A stretch of 64,000 nt of DNA from Actinokineospora diospyrosa. Lineage in GTDB: Bacteria; Actinomycetota; Actinomycetes; Mycobacteriales; Pseudonocardiaceae. Numbering within the stretch: the first letter of the stretch is position 1; every line of letters begins with the position of its first letter. The notes beneath the pieces are model-generated. The model searched no databases. It was not told the DNA's origin and saw nothing but the letters and a program-made list of their open reading frames with translations. Both the position numbers and the translations under genes were made by a program. Shown one piece after another: positions 42,068-49,732 of this stretch. The stretch is taken from contig NZ_JAMTCO010000013.1 of NCBI RefSeq assembly GCF_024171925.1, forward strand, positions 186,001-250,000, in the 5' to 3' direction.

Positions 42068-42944
42068 GGTCTGACTCCCGTCCGGTCAGGGTGGCGGCCT
42101 CGGTCCGCACGACTGGGCGGGCCTGGTCCGCGGGCAGGTCGTCGAGCATCCAGAGCAGGTCCCTGGCGCGCCGCACCGCGTCCGGGTCCAGATCGGTCAC
42201 CAGGGTCGCGGCGGCGGAGTCGGCCCGCGACAGGACTGCCCCTTGTGGACCGAAGACGGCGCTGCGGCCACCGGTTAGGCGGTCGGGCGGGCCGTCCACC
42301 GAGTTCGCGAACACCGTGAAGATCGTGTTCTCCAGCGCCCGCGCGGCCAGGTACGTCGCGGCTCGGGTGTCCGCGCCGACGACGAACGCGCTGGGGCACA
42401 GGTACGCCTGCGCCCCAGCCACCGCACTCGCCCTCGCGTGCTCCGGGAACGACACGTCGTAGCAGATGCCCAAACCGAGTCGCCAGTCCCCGATGTCGAG
42501 GCACACCACGTCGCTGCCCGGGACGAACACCTCGCGCTCGTCGCGCCACAGGAAGCGTTTGTCGTAGACCACTCTCGGCGCCTGCCCCGGAACCAGCAGC
42601 AGCAGGGAATTGCGCACACCGCCGTCCGGTCGCCGCGTCGCCGCTCCACACAGGACGGTCACCGGCGCCGCGGTCAGCGGGTCCAGTCGGTGGTCGGCGA
42701 CCACGCCGTCGAGCCCGGCGTCGAGCACATCGCCCGGCTGGGCGAGCAGCGTTGGCAGGTGGTAGCCCTGGATGTGCAGCTCGGGCAGTACGACGAGGGA
42801 CGCGCCCGCGTCGGCGGCGGCCCGGGCGGCCGACAACGCCGTGTCGACGTTGTGCTCGACCGCGCCCGGAACGGCCGCGACCTGGGCGACGCCCACCCGC
42901 AGGACCGAATCCGGTAACGGACCGCGCCGCGCGGGCGTGGTCAC
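42060..42944 (-). CDS. nitrilase-superfamily carbon-nitrogen hydrolase
   Basis: A 294-residue amidase or nitrilase with the full triad: Glu55 in LPELHIQGY, Lys129 in YDKRFLW, Cys161 in GICYDVSFPE. It belongs to the carbon-nitrogen hydrolase group that cuts amides, N-carbamoyl groups or nitriles. GTG 42944 overlaps the previous stop (GTGA); the longer frame upstream is Arg-rich and antisense to nothing conserved. In this cluster it may hydrolyse an amide formed from a GTP-derived ring or an amino-acid unit. Confidence 0.85.
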   Translation of the reverse strand: MTTPARRGPLPDSVLRVGVAQVAAVPGAVEHNVDTALSAARAAADAGASLVVLPELHIQGYHLPTLLAQPGDVLDAGLDGVVADHRLDPLTAAPVTVLCGAATRRPDGGVRNSLLLLVPGQAPRVVYDKRFLWRDEREVFVPGSDVVCLDIGDWRLGLGICYDVSFPEHARASAVAGAQAYLCPSAFVVGADTRAATYLAARALENTIFTVFANSVDGPPDRLTGGRSAVFGPQGAVLSRADSAAATLVTDLDPDAVRRARDLLWMLDDLPADQARPVVRTEAATLTGRESDRA

Positions 42945-43720
42945 CGAGCCTGCCGTTCGCCCAGCCGCGCGTGCCCGGGCTCGGCCCCGGACCGCTCGAC
43001 CCGCACGGCCGCCTCGGCCAGTCGCGCGCCGGGCGGCACGGGAACCGTCACGGCGAAGTCGCCGTACTCCGCCGACGGGTGCGCGCCCAGGTCGTGCTCC
43101 ACACCGTCGCCGTCCACCAGGTGGACGTGCCACAGGTCGATGTCGTCGGCCGCGTCGGGCCCGGTGGCGAAGACCTCCAGCTGGCCGTCCCGGTGGTGCG
43201 CGGCGGCCACGACCGCGGTGCGCCGCACGCGTTCCCCGATCGTGTGCATGGCACCGTGCTTGACCAGGGGTTTGAGATCGGCGGCGCCCTCGTGCAGGGC
43301 CACCACCTCACCGATGAACATGCGGTGCACCGGCAGTTCCACGACCGACCGCAGCTCACATTCCAGGGCCACCAGCCCGCCGCGCACCCACGGGGTCCCG
43401 GTCGCCACGGGGTCGCCGAGCTCGAGCAGTTCGCTGCTGGTCTTGTCCACCTCTTCCAGCGAGAAGCTGCCCGCGAAGTCCGCCAGCGCCGCCTGCTCCT
43501 GGGCGCATAGCGTCACGCTGAACTCCGTGGCGCCTGCCAGCAACTCCCTGGTCCGCGCCCGCGGGCTCAGCACGACGCCCACGTAGAGCGGCTGCTTGTT
43601 CAGGAAGTAAGTCCACTCGGCGGCCATGACGTTGACCCCGTCGTCGTGGCGGACCGCGATGAGCCCCACGGTGCTGGTGAGCTTCTTCCACGCGTCCGCC
43701 GGAATGGTGTGTACCGTCAT
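42941..43720 (-). CDS. flavin reductase-like protein
   Basis: A 259-residue protein. The N-terminal 160 residues are a flavin-reductase-like split-barrel domain (STVGLIAVRHDDGVNVMAAE, PLYVGVVLSPRARTRELL, EFSVTLCAQEQAALADFAG, SFSLEEVDKTSSELL). The remaining 90 residues (AVVAAAHHRDGQLEVF, DIDLWHVHLVDGDGVEHDLG) are an extra domain. ATG 43720 follows GGGGAG at 6 bases. It is the first gene of the minus arm, divergent from the micro-ORFs at 43850. It may supply reduced flavin or act as an FMN enzyme itself; no monooxygenase partner is in the operon. Confidence 0.8.
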   Translation of the reverse strand: MTVHTIPADAWKKLTSTVGLIAVRHDDGVNVMAAEWTYFLNKQPLYVGVVLSPRARTRELLAGATEFSVTLCAQEQAALADFAGSFSLEEVDKTSSELLELGDPVATGTPWVRGGLVALECELRSVVELPVHRMFIGEVVALHEGAADLKPLVKHGAMHTIGERVRRTAVVAAAHHRDGQLEVFATGPDAADDIDLWHVHLVDGDGVEHDLGAHPSAEYGDFAVTVPVPPGARLAEAAVRVERSGAEPGHARLGERQAR

Positions 43721-43849
43721 TACTCCCCAACAATCACTTGACATTCATCGACCCTGCTCAGCAAGTGTACCGAATCCGCGAAAGCCCCGTTCTGCCGGTT
43801 ATGGCAAAGAACTGCCGGTGCGCACAAAGAATCACCCAGATAGGCGCAT
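43721..43849. promoter_or_regulatory. divergent control region of the 40-50 kb cluster
   Basis: CTGCCGGT occurs twice in direct orientation (43792-43799 and 43812-43819), spaced 20 bases, and the stretch is AT-richer than the genes. These are candidates for an activator site serving both arms. Confidence 0.4.
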
Positions 43850-43963
43850 GTGATCAGCGTCACTCTATTCCGGGGTTGTTTTACCTCGGTTGATCCGGCC
43901 ACGATTGCGGAGGTCGATGGCTATCCCATCGAGCCACTCACACGAGAATCAATTTGGGGGTGA
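43850..43963 (+). CDS. 37-codon micro-ORF at the head of the plus arm
   Basis: The GTG at 43850 has a weak AGATAGG upstream. The product contains DPATIAEVDGYPIEPLTRES and ends IWG; its last 24 residues look natural, its first 13 less so. The TGA stop overlaps a GTG start of the next micro-ORF (GTGA at 43960-43963). An extra G in the run of five G's would fuse both into one peptide of about 53 residues. It is a candidate leader or precursor peptide; chance is possible. Confidence 0.35.
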   Translation: MISVTLFRGCFTSVDPATIAEVDGYPIEPLTRESIWG

Positions 43964-43968
43964 ACTTC

Positions 43969-44010
43969 ATGCAGAAGCCGGTCCGCCGCAACGTGCGCGG
44001 CAACAAGTGA
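43969..44010 (+). CDS. 13-residue basic micro-peptide gene
   Basis: ATG 43969 has GGGGGTGA about 6 bases upstream and encodes MQKPVRRNVRGNK, with five basic side chains. An in-frame GTG at 43960 would add VNF and overlap the preceding stop. A hairpin and then an intrinsic terminator follow within 50 bases, before the first large gene. This arrangement fits an attenuation leader peptide, or a mini-precursor gene with its own terminator as in microcin C loci (no MccB homologue is seen here). Undescribed as far as I know. Confidence 0.45.
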   Translation: MQKPVRRNVRGNK

Positions 44011-44014
44011 GCTA

Positions 44015-44053
44015 AGGCGACACAATCGCACTGTCGTCCGTGCGAAGTCGCCT
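44015..44053 (+). promoter_or_regulatory. stem-loop preceding the terminator
   Basis: AGGCGAC (44015-44021) pairs with GTCGCCT (44047-44053), enclosing TCGCAC/GTGCGA (44026-44031, 44040-44045). It lies 5 bases after the 13-codon ORF and could be an anti-terminator or pause hairpin. Confidence 0.5.
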
Positions 44054-44059
44054 AGGATC

Positions 44060-44100
44060 GAGACCGGCCTGTGTCGGTTCTCGCAGGCCGGTCTCTTTCT
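44060..44100 (+). terminator. intrinsic terminator before the beta-propeller gene
   Basis: GAGACCGGCCTG (44060-44071) pairs perfectly with CAGGCCGGTCTC (44084-44095), then TTTCT. It stands between the micro-ORFs and the first gene of the plus arm, so it should limit read-through into the operon. Confidence 0.75.
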
Positions 44101-44121
44101 GTCTGAACTGGGGGTTCGTCG

Positions 44122-46008
44122 ATGACCGTGACAGATCGCTTGATCAGAATCGTCTGGGTGCCCGATGTCGGGCTGATCGCCGCCGACACCTTCGGTCGCA
44201 TCCACCTGTTCGACGACGAGCTGCGCCTGGTGCGCTCCTCGGCCAGGGTCCGGGCGGGCAGGCCGCTCTACGGCCTCACCGTCGCCGGTGACTGGGTGAT
44301 CGGCAAAGACCGGATGGGGGCGGTGTACCGCTGGTCGCTGGCCACGTTCGACCTGCTCAACCGGGTCGACCCGGTCACCGTGTGCGACCGCTCGAGCCTG
44401 CTCGACGGGGAGGAGCCCTCCCCGGTCAGCTCCCGCGGGATCGCGGTGTGGGCGGGCCGGGTCTACGTCACCAGCGGCTACCACAACCAGATGCTCGTGC
44501 TCGACCTGGAGACCTTCGACGTGCTGGAGATCCGCCCCAACATCTGCGGCGACGCGGTGATGGAATGGGTCAGCACAGACAGCGGGAAAGTGCACGTCGT
44601 GTCCGACAAGAACGGCGGGCTCTGGTTCGGCGACTTCGAAACGATGTCGTTCCCCAAACACGTCAAAATCGACGACGGAAATATCCACCGAGTGGTTTAC
44701 GACAAACTCCACGACCGGTTCTGGTGCACCCAGGACTTCGGTGAAGGAGAAACCGCCGACGTCGCCAACGGCGTGATCGTCGTATCCCTGGACGGCGTCA
44801 AGGAAGGTGAATCGCTTTTCGCCCGCGATGACGTCGAGTTCATCCACTTCGCCAAGGACTACCGCCGCGCCTACGCTGGCGGCTTCGACGGCGAACTGCA
44901 CATCTACGACAACACCGACCGCGCGCTGCGCATCGTGCGCACGATCAGCGGCTTCCCGCACCAGCTCAGCGACCTCACCATCGACGACCGGGGCGACCTC
45001 TACGTGCTCTGCCAGGACGGCGAGGTCGTCAAGCTCGACGCCGAGGGCGCGCAGCTGGGCAGGCTCGGTTTCCGCAGGCAGGCGGTGTGGGACATCCAGC
45101 ACGCGGTCGAGGACGACGGCGTGCTGTACCTGGCCTCGGACTCCGGCGTCGCGGTCGCCCAGGTCGTGCCCGCCGCGAGCGGACCGACCCTGCGGGTGCT
45201 GGCCGACCACGTCACCGGGCACGGCTTCACCCGCCGGGTGGCACCGGTGCCCGGCGGCTTCGTCGGCGTCACCCGCGACGGCCGGGTGCTGCGCGCCGGC
45301 CGCGACGGCACCCAGCGGTGGAACACCGGCCTACCCGGCCTGCTGCACACCGTCGCCGCGGCACCGGACTTCACCCGCCTGCTGGTCGCGGGCAACGAGG
45401 GCGCCTTCGAACTCGACGCCGACACCGGCGCGGTCACGACCGTGCACCAGGTCGACGGGCTGCCGGTCTGGGTGTCGGCCTACCTGCCCGACGGGCGGGC
45501 CGTGCTGGGCACCCGCAACGGCGTGATCGTCGTGCTCGAGGCCGACGGCACCCCCGGCTGGCGGCTCGACCAGGGGGAGTACCCCAAGCGGATGTGGACC
45601 AGCGGCGAGCTGCTCTACGTGGTCGGCGACGGCGGGCTCAAGGAGATCGAGATCGGCACCGGCGTCACCCGGCGGTGGACCGAACTGCTGTCCAACACCA
45701 ACGAGAACGCGGTGCTGGTCGACGGACTGGTCAGCGTCAGCTCCTACGGCATGCAGGTGGCGACCTACGGCTACGACGACGGCGAGCTGGTCGGGTTCGT
45801 CGAGGAGCTGCCGGACTACCCGAAGGCGCTCGCCGCCGTGCGCGACCAGCACGGCGCGCCGCACCTGCTCGTCGGGGCCCGCTCCGGGATCCTGTCGCTG
45901 TACCGGTTCGTCAAGCCCGGCGGCCCCGGGGGCGTGCTGGCGAAGGTGGAGGACCGCTGGCTGCCGCGCAGGCAAGCCGCGTTCGCCCTCGCCCAACGCG
46001 ACTGGTAA
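44122..46008 (+). CDS. beta-propeller (WD40-like) protein, first of two
   Basis: A 628-residue soluble protein made of about ten to twelve repeats of 45-50 residues (LIAADTFGRIHLFDDELRLV, VLYLASDSGVAVAQV, RLLVAGNEGAFELDADTG, AVLGTRNGVIVVLEADG). There are no catalytic motifs or signal peptide. ATG 44122 follows GGGGG. WD40 proteins of the ToxC type are essential but ill-defined members of toxoflavin operons; this one may be a scaffold or an unusual enzyme. The MFS exporter gene begins 12 bases after its stop. Confidence 0.75.
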   Translation: MTVTDRLIRIVWVPDVGLIAADTFGRIHLFDDELRLVRSSARVRAGRPLYGLTVAGDWVIGKDRMGAVYRWSLATFDLLNRVDPVTVCDRSSLLDGEEPSPVSSRGIAVWAGRVYVTSGYHNQMLVLDLETFDVLEIRPNICGDAVMEWVSTDSGKVHVVSDKNGGLWFGDFETMSFPKHVKIDDGNIHRVVYDKLHDRFWCTQDFGEGETADVANGVIVVSLDGVKEGESLFARDDVEFIHFAKDYRRAYAGGFDGELHIYDNTDRALRIVRTISGFPHQLSDLTIDDRGDLYVLCQDGEVVKLDAEGAQLGRLGFRRQAVWDIQHAVEDDGVLYLASDSGVAVAQVVPAASGPTLRVLADHVTGHGFTRRVAPVPGGFVGVTRDGRVLRAGRDGTQRWNTGLPGLLHTVAAAPDFTRLLVAGNEGAFELDADTGAVTTVHQVDGLPVWVSAYLPDGRAVLGTRNGVIVVLEADGTPGWRLDQGEYPKRMWTSGELLYVVGDGGLKEIEIGTGVTRRWTELLSNTNENAVLVDGLVSVSSYGMQVATYGYDDGELVGFVEELPDYPKALAAVRDQHGAPHLLVGARSGILSLYRFVKPGGPGGVLAKVEDRWLPRRQAAFALAQRDW

Positions 46009-46019
46009 GTATCTCGATC

Positions 46020-47267
46020 ATGAGCAAAAATCCGCCCCCCGAGGAGTTCCCACCGTGGCGGGACCGCCGGTTCGTCATCTTCGCGACCGGCAACTTCCTC
46101 AACAACCTCGGTGAGGGTGCCTACAAGGTCGCGTTGCCGCTCTACGTCTACGAGTTGACCGGGTCGTTGGCGACGATGTCGCTGGTGGCCGCGCTGGGCC
46201 CGCTGATGCTGCTGCTGGGTCCGTGGCTCGGCGCGGCCGCCGACCGGTTCGGCGCCCGGCTGCTGGTCGTGCCCGGTCTGCTGGTGCAGTTGACCGCGGC
46301 GGTGGCGCTGAACCTTGCGGCGGGGGCGGACCGGCTGCCGATGTGGCTGCTGTTCACCCTGGTGGCCTTCGTGCAGTTGGGCGGTGAGCTGTACCGGACG
46401 GGCTGGATCACCGCGGTGCCGCACATGTTCCCGGACAACGCGGCCCGGTCGCGGGCGGTGCTGAGCAGCCTGTTCGTCACCTCCAACGTGGTCGGCCCGC
46501 TGCTGGTCGCCGCGGGCCTGGGGTGGGTGGGCTACCTGGGCCTGCTCTGGTTCAACACCGCGACCTTCCTCGCCCCGATCGTGGTCTGGCTGATCGGGGT
46601 GCACCCGCCCCGGGTCGAGCGCGTCGACGGCCCGCGCCCCGGGCTCACCCGCGACATCGTCGAGGGCTGGCGGATCGTGCGCGGCACGCCGCAGGTGTTC
46701 CGGCTGGAGATGATGTCGCTGCCGCTGCAGTTCGCCAGCGGGATCGGGGTGCTGGCGTTCCTGGTGTGGTACCTGCGCGACCACGCGCAGGTACCGGCGC
46801 AGACCGTCGGCGTGGCGCAGGCGGCGTTCAACATCGGCGCGCTCGTCGGCAGCCTCTACATCGCCGCCCGCGCGAAGACCCGGCCCGACCGGGTGCTCGC
46901 CGCGTGCGCGTTCGTGATGACCGGTGCGCTGTTCGCGATGACGATCCCGGCCACACCGGTGCTCATCGCGGTGATGGTCGTGTTCTTCACGCTGCGCTCG
47001 GCGATGACCGCGGTCACCGCGATGATCATGGTCAAGTACCTGCCCGCGACCGTGATCGGCCGCGCCGAGGGCCTGTTCAACCTGATCAGCGGTGTCCCCA
47101 CGCTGGCGGCGCCGCTGCTCATCCCGCTCGTCCAGCAGACCCTGGGCGCCCAGGCCGTCCTGGTGTTCCTCGGTCTGGTCGCCGCGCTCTCCCTGCTGGC
47201 GTTGCCCGGTCTGCGGCCCGGGCGCGCGCCAGCCGACAAGGCCGCGGGTGAGTCCACCCCGCACTGA
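46020..47267 (+). CDS. MFS transporter
   Basis: A 415-residue protein with 11-12 membrane helices (FVIFATGNFLNNLGEGAYKV at the start) and the loop A signature between helices 2 and 3 (GAAADRFGARLLV). It resembles drug-exporting MFS proteins of the MFS_3/enterobactin-exporter type. It sits between the two propeller genes, 12 bases after one and 17 before the next. It probably exports the product of the cluster and confers self-protection. ATG 46020 follows GTAAGTATCTC without a strong ribosome site, so coupling to the upstream gene is likely. Confidence 0.85.
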   Translation: MSKNPPPEEFPPWRDRRFVIFATGNFLNNLGEGAYKVALPLYVYELTGSLATMSLVAALGPLMLLLGPWLGAAADRFGARLLVVPGLLVQLTAAVALNLAAGADRLPMWLLFTLVAFVQLGGELYRTGWITAVPHMFPDNAARSRAVLSSLFVTSNVVGPLLVAAGLGWVGYLGLLWFNTATFLAPIVVWLIGVHPPRVERVDGPRPGLTRDIVEGWRIVRGTPQVFRLEMMSLPLQFASGIGVLAFLVWYLRDHAQVPAQTVGVAQAAFNIGALVGSLYIAARAKTRPDRVLAACAFVMTGALFAMTIPATPVLIAVMVVFFTLRSAMTAVTAMIMVKYLPATVIGRAEGLFNLISGVPTLAAPLLIPLVQQTLGAQAVLVFLGLVAALSLLALPGLRPGRAPADKAAGESTPH

Positions 47268-47284
47268 CCAGAATGGAAGTGCCC

Positions 47285-49117
47285 ATGCGCACGATCGACC
47301 TCCGGGTGCCCCCGCACGGGCACGCCGCCCCCATCACCCACGTCGCCGCCCGCCCGGACGGCCGCCGGTTGGCCACCTGCTCCTACGACGGCACCGCGCT
47401 GATCTGGGACATCGCCGACCCGGCGGCACCGCGCCCGCTGGCCCGGCTGCGGCACCGCAGGCTGGTCAACTCCTCGACCTGGCACCCGAGCAGGCCCGAC
47501 CTGCTGGCGACCGCGTCGGCGGACAAGACCGTGGGCGTGTGGCGGGTGACCGACGAGGGCGAGGTGCACCTGGAGGCCGTGCTCGCCCGGCACACCGACG
47601 ACATCAACTCGCTGGCCTGGTTGCCCGACGGCGTCCGGATCGCGTGCGTGTCCGAGGACGGCCGGGCCTCGTTGTGGGACACCGCGAGCGGGCGTTTCCT
47701 CGCCGAGGTCGGCGCGCACTCGGCGCACTGCATGATGGTCTCGGTCAACGCCGCCGGTCTGGTCGCCACGGTCGGCGAGGACGGCATGATCATCGTGACC
47801 GACCCGGACGGCACCGCGGCCCCAGCCGTGCGGCACTACGACAGCTCCATCGAGGGCTGCGCCTGGTCGCACGCGGGCGACACCCTGGCGGTCGCGCTCG
47901 ACGACGGGAAGGTCGTGCTGCTGTCGGCGGACCTGGAACCGGTGCGCACGATCGAGGCGTCCACCTCGGCGGCGCGCACGGTGGCCTGGTCCGCCGACGA
48001 CCAGACGCTGGTGGTCGGCTCCTACGACGGATCCGTGTGCTGGTTCTCCGCCGCGGGGGAGTTGCGGCACCGGGTCGTCGACGAGCGGCTGTGGCCGCGC
48101 TCGGTCGCCGTCGCGGGCTCGGTGGTGGCCGCGGGCAGCTTCCGCGACCGGCCGCACCTGTTCGACCTTGCCTCCTACGCCCCGCTGTCCGGTCCGACCA
48201 CGGCCAACCACGGCCCGAACGCGATGGCCGTCGCGGCGGGCACACTGCACATCGGCTGTGACTCCGGCGCCGTGCTCAGCGTGGATCTGGCGACCGGCGC
48301 GAGCACCACGACCGAGGCGATGGCCGGACCGATCCTGTCTCTGGCCGCGGCCGAGGATGTGGTGTACGCCGCGTCCTATGCCGGGCGGGTTGTGCGTCTT
48401 GGTCCTGACGCGACTGTCGATAGTGGACAATTGGGGGCGCCCGTCCCGTCGCTGTGCCTTGCGGGCGGCAGGGTCATTGCGGGGACCTACAACGGGACCG
48501 TGATCGAACTGCACCCGGAGACGCTGGCGGTGCTCGAGGAGTACCAGCCGCACGGTGGCTCGGTGAAGTCGTTGGCCGCGACCGCGACTGGTTACGCCTC
48601 GGCTGCCACCGACCGCACGGTGCAGCTCGGCGCAGGCGCGGACCGCACGGTGCTCTGGGAGCACGGGAACCTGGTCAACGCCGTCGCCGTGCTGGGTGAG
48701 GAAGTGGTGGTGAGCGCGTCGCGGGACCACACGGTCAAGGTCGGCAGGCTTGCCGCAGACGGCTCGGTGTTGCAGGTCCGGACCTTGCTGGGGCCCGACG
48801 AGTCGGCCAAGTGCGTCGGCGTGCTCGGCACACCCGCCGCGCCTGTGGTGCTGGCCGGGTCCTACGACTTCGCCCTGTACGCCTGGACCGTCGACTGGTC
48901 CGCCGACGCGGCCCCGCTGGTGTCCGGCCGGGTGCTCGCCGAGTTCGACCAGGCCGTGTCGTGCGTGTGCGCGGTGGACGCCGAGACCGTGGCCGTGGCC
49001 AGTTGGGACGGCACGATCCTGTTGGTGGGACTGGACGAACGCGGCGACCCGGTCGTGCGCGATCGGTTCCACGTGGACGAGCTGGCCGCGGACCGGGCCG
49101 GGGCGGTGAGCGCGTGA
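47285..49117 (+). CDS. WD40-repeat protein, second of two (ToxC-like)
   Basis: A 610-residue protein with canonical WD40 repeats at the start (LATCSYDGTALIWDIADP, LLATASADKTVGVWRVTD, RIACVSEDGRASLWDTASG) and more diverged ones later (VVVGSYDGSVCWFSAAG, VVVSASRDHTVKVGRLA, VAVASWDGTILLVGLDE). About twelve blades give two seven-bladed-like propellers. ATG 47285 follows GGAAG by 6 bases. Its stop overlaps the GTP cyclohydrolase GTG (GTGA), tying it to ring biosynthesis. ToxC of toxoflavin clusters is likewise a WD40 protein next to the GTP cyclohydrolase gene; the exact role is unknown. Confidence 0.8.
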   Translation: MRTIDLRVPPHGHAAPITHVAARPDGRRLATCSYDGTALIWDIADPAAPRPLARLRHRRLVNSSTWHPSRPDLLATASADKTVGVWRVTDEGEVHLEAVLARHTDDINSLAWLPDGVRIACVSEDGRASLWDTASGRFLAEVGAHSAHCMMVSVNAAGLVATVGEDGMIIVTDPDGTAAPAVRHYDSSIEGCAWSHAGDTLAVALDDGKVVLLSADLEPVRTIEASTSAARTVAWSADDQTLVVGSYDGSVCWFSAAGELRHRVVDERLWPRSVAVAGSVVAAGSFRDRPHLFDLASYAPLSGPTTANHGPNAMAVAAGTLHIGCDSGAVLSVDLATGASTTTEAMAGPILSLAAAEDVVYAASYAGRVVRLGPDATVDSGQLGAPVPSLCLAGGRVIAGTYNGTVIELHPETLAVLEEYQPHGGSVKSLAATATGYASAATDRTVQLGAGADRTVLWEHGNLVNAVAVLGEEVVVSASRDHTVKVGRLAADGSVLQVRTLLGPDESAKCVGVLGTPAAPVVLAGSYDFALYAWTVDWSADAAPLVSGRVLAEFDQAVSCVCAVDAETVAVASWDGTILLVGLDERGDPVVRDRFHVDELAADRAGAVSA

Positions 49118-49728
49118 CCGCCCTGGGAGCGGTGACTGTTCGGTCTCAAGTGGAGGTCGCCCTCGACCGCTTCGGCGGGCACGTCGTCGAGCTGAGCACC
49201 TTCACCGGCCTGGCCGACCAGCGCGAGCACGTCGCACTGCGCTTCGCCGGACCGAGCGAGGTCCCGCTGGTGCGCGTGCACAGCGAGTGCTTCACCGGCG
49301 ACATCTTCGGCTCCGCCCGCTGCGACTGCGGTCCGCAGTTAGAGGAGTCGATCGCCCGGCTGGCCGAGCACGGCGGGGTGCTGCTGTACCTGCGTCAGGA
49401 GGGGCGGGGGATCGGTCTGTACAACAAGATCGACGCCTACGTCCTGCAGGACCGGGGCACCGACACGTTCGAGGCCAACCGGCTGCTCGGCCGGGGGGAG
49501 GATGAGCGGGACTACCAGGTCGCCGCCGAGATCCTCACCACGCTGGGGGTGCGCAGGATCCGGCTGCTCACCAACAACCCGGACAAGGTCGGCCAACTGC
49601 GCGGGTTCGGCGTCGAGATCGTCGAGGTGATCCCGACCAGGGTGCACCTCACCCCGGACAACGCCGCGTACCTGCGCGCGAAGGCCGAAGCGGCCCACCA
49701 CGCGCTGACCATCGCGCCGGGGGTGTGA
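49114..49728 (+). CDS. GTP cyclohydrolase II
   Basis: A 204-residue GTP cyclohydrolase II with the zinc ligands C59, C70 and C72 (CFTGDIFGSARCDCG), the RQEGRGIGLYNKI loop (94-106) and the EDERDY segment that carries the catalytic Arg, then LLTNNPDKV. It opens GTP to a diaminopyrimidinone. There is no fused RibB domain and no riboflavin operon here, so it is a pathway-specific copy comparable to ToxB. Its GTG overlaps the WD40 stop, and the next gene starts 4 bases after its stop. Confidence 0.92.
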   Translation: MTALGAVTVRSQVEVALDRFGGHVVELSTFTGLADQREHVALRFAGPSEVPLVRVHSECFTGDIFGSARCDCGPQLEESIARLAEHGGVLLYLRQEGRGIGLYNKIDAYVLQDRGTDTFEANRLLGRGEDERDYQVAAEILTTLGVRRIRLLTNNPDKVGQLRGFGVEIVEVIPTRVHLTPDNAAYLRAKAEAAHHALTIAPGV

Positions 49729-49732
49729 CCGC

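Noticed and set aside
43921..45222. 433-codon minus frame over the micro-ORFs and the propeller gene
   Set aside because: No motif and antisense to a regular beta-propeller; its end also crosses the terminator hairpin.
46856..49072. 738-codon minus frame opposite the WD40 gene
   Set aside because: Composition-driven shadow; the plus strand encodes regular WD40 repeats and a GTGA-coupled neighbour.
49114..49728. housekeeping riboflavin ribA
   Set aside because: No ribB, ribH or ribE nearby; overlap with a WD40 gene and SUMF1 neighbour indicate a pathway-specific copy.
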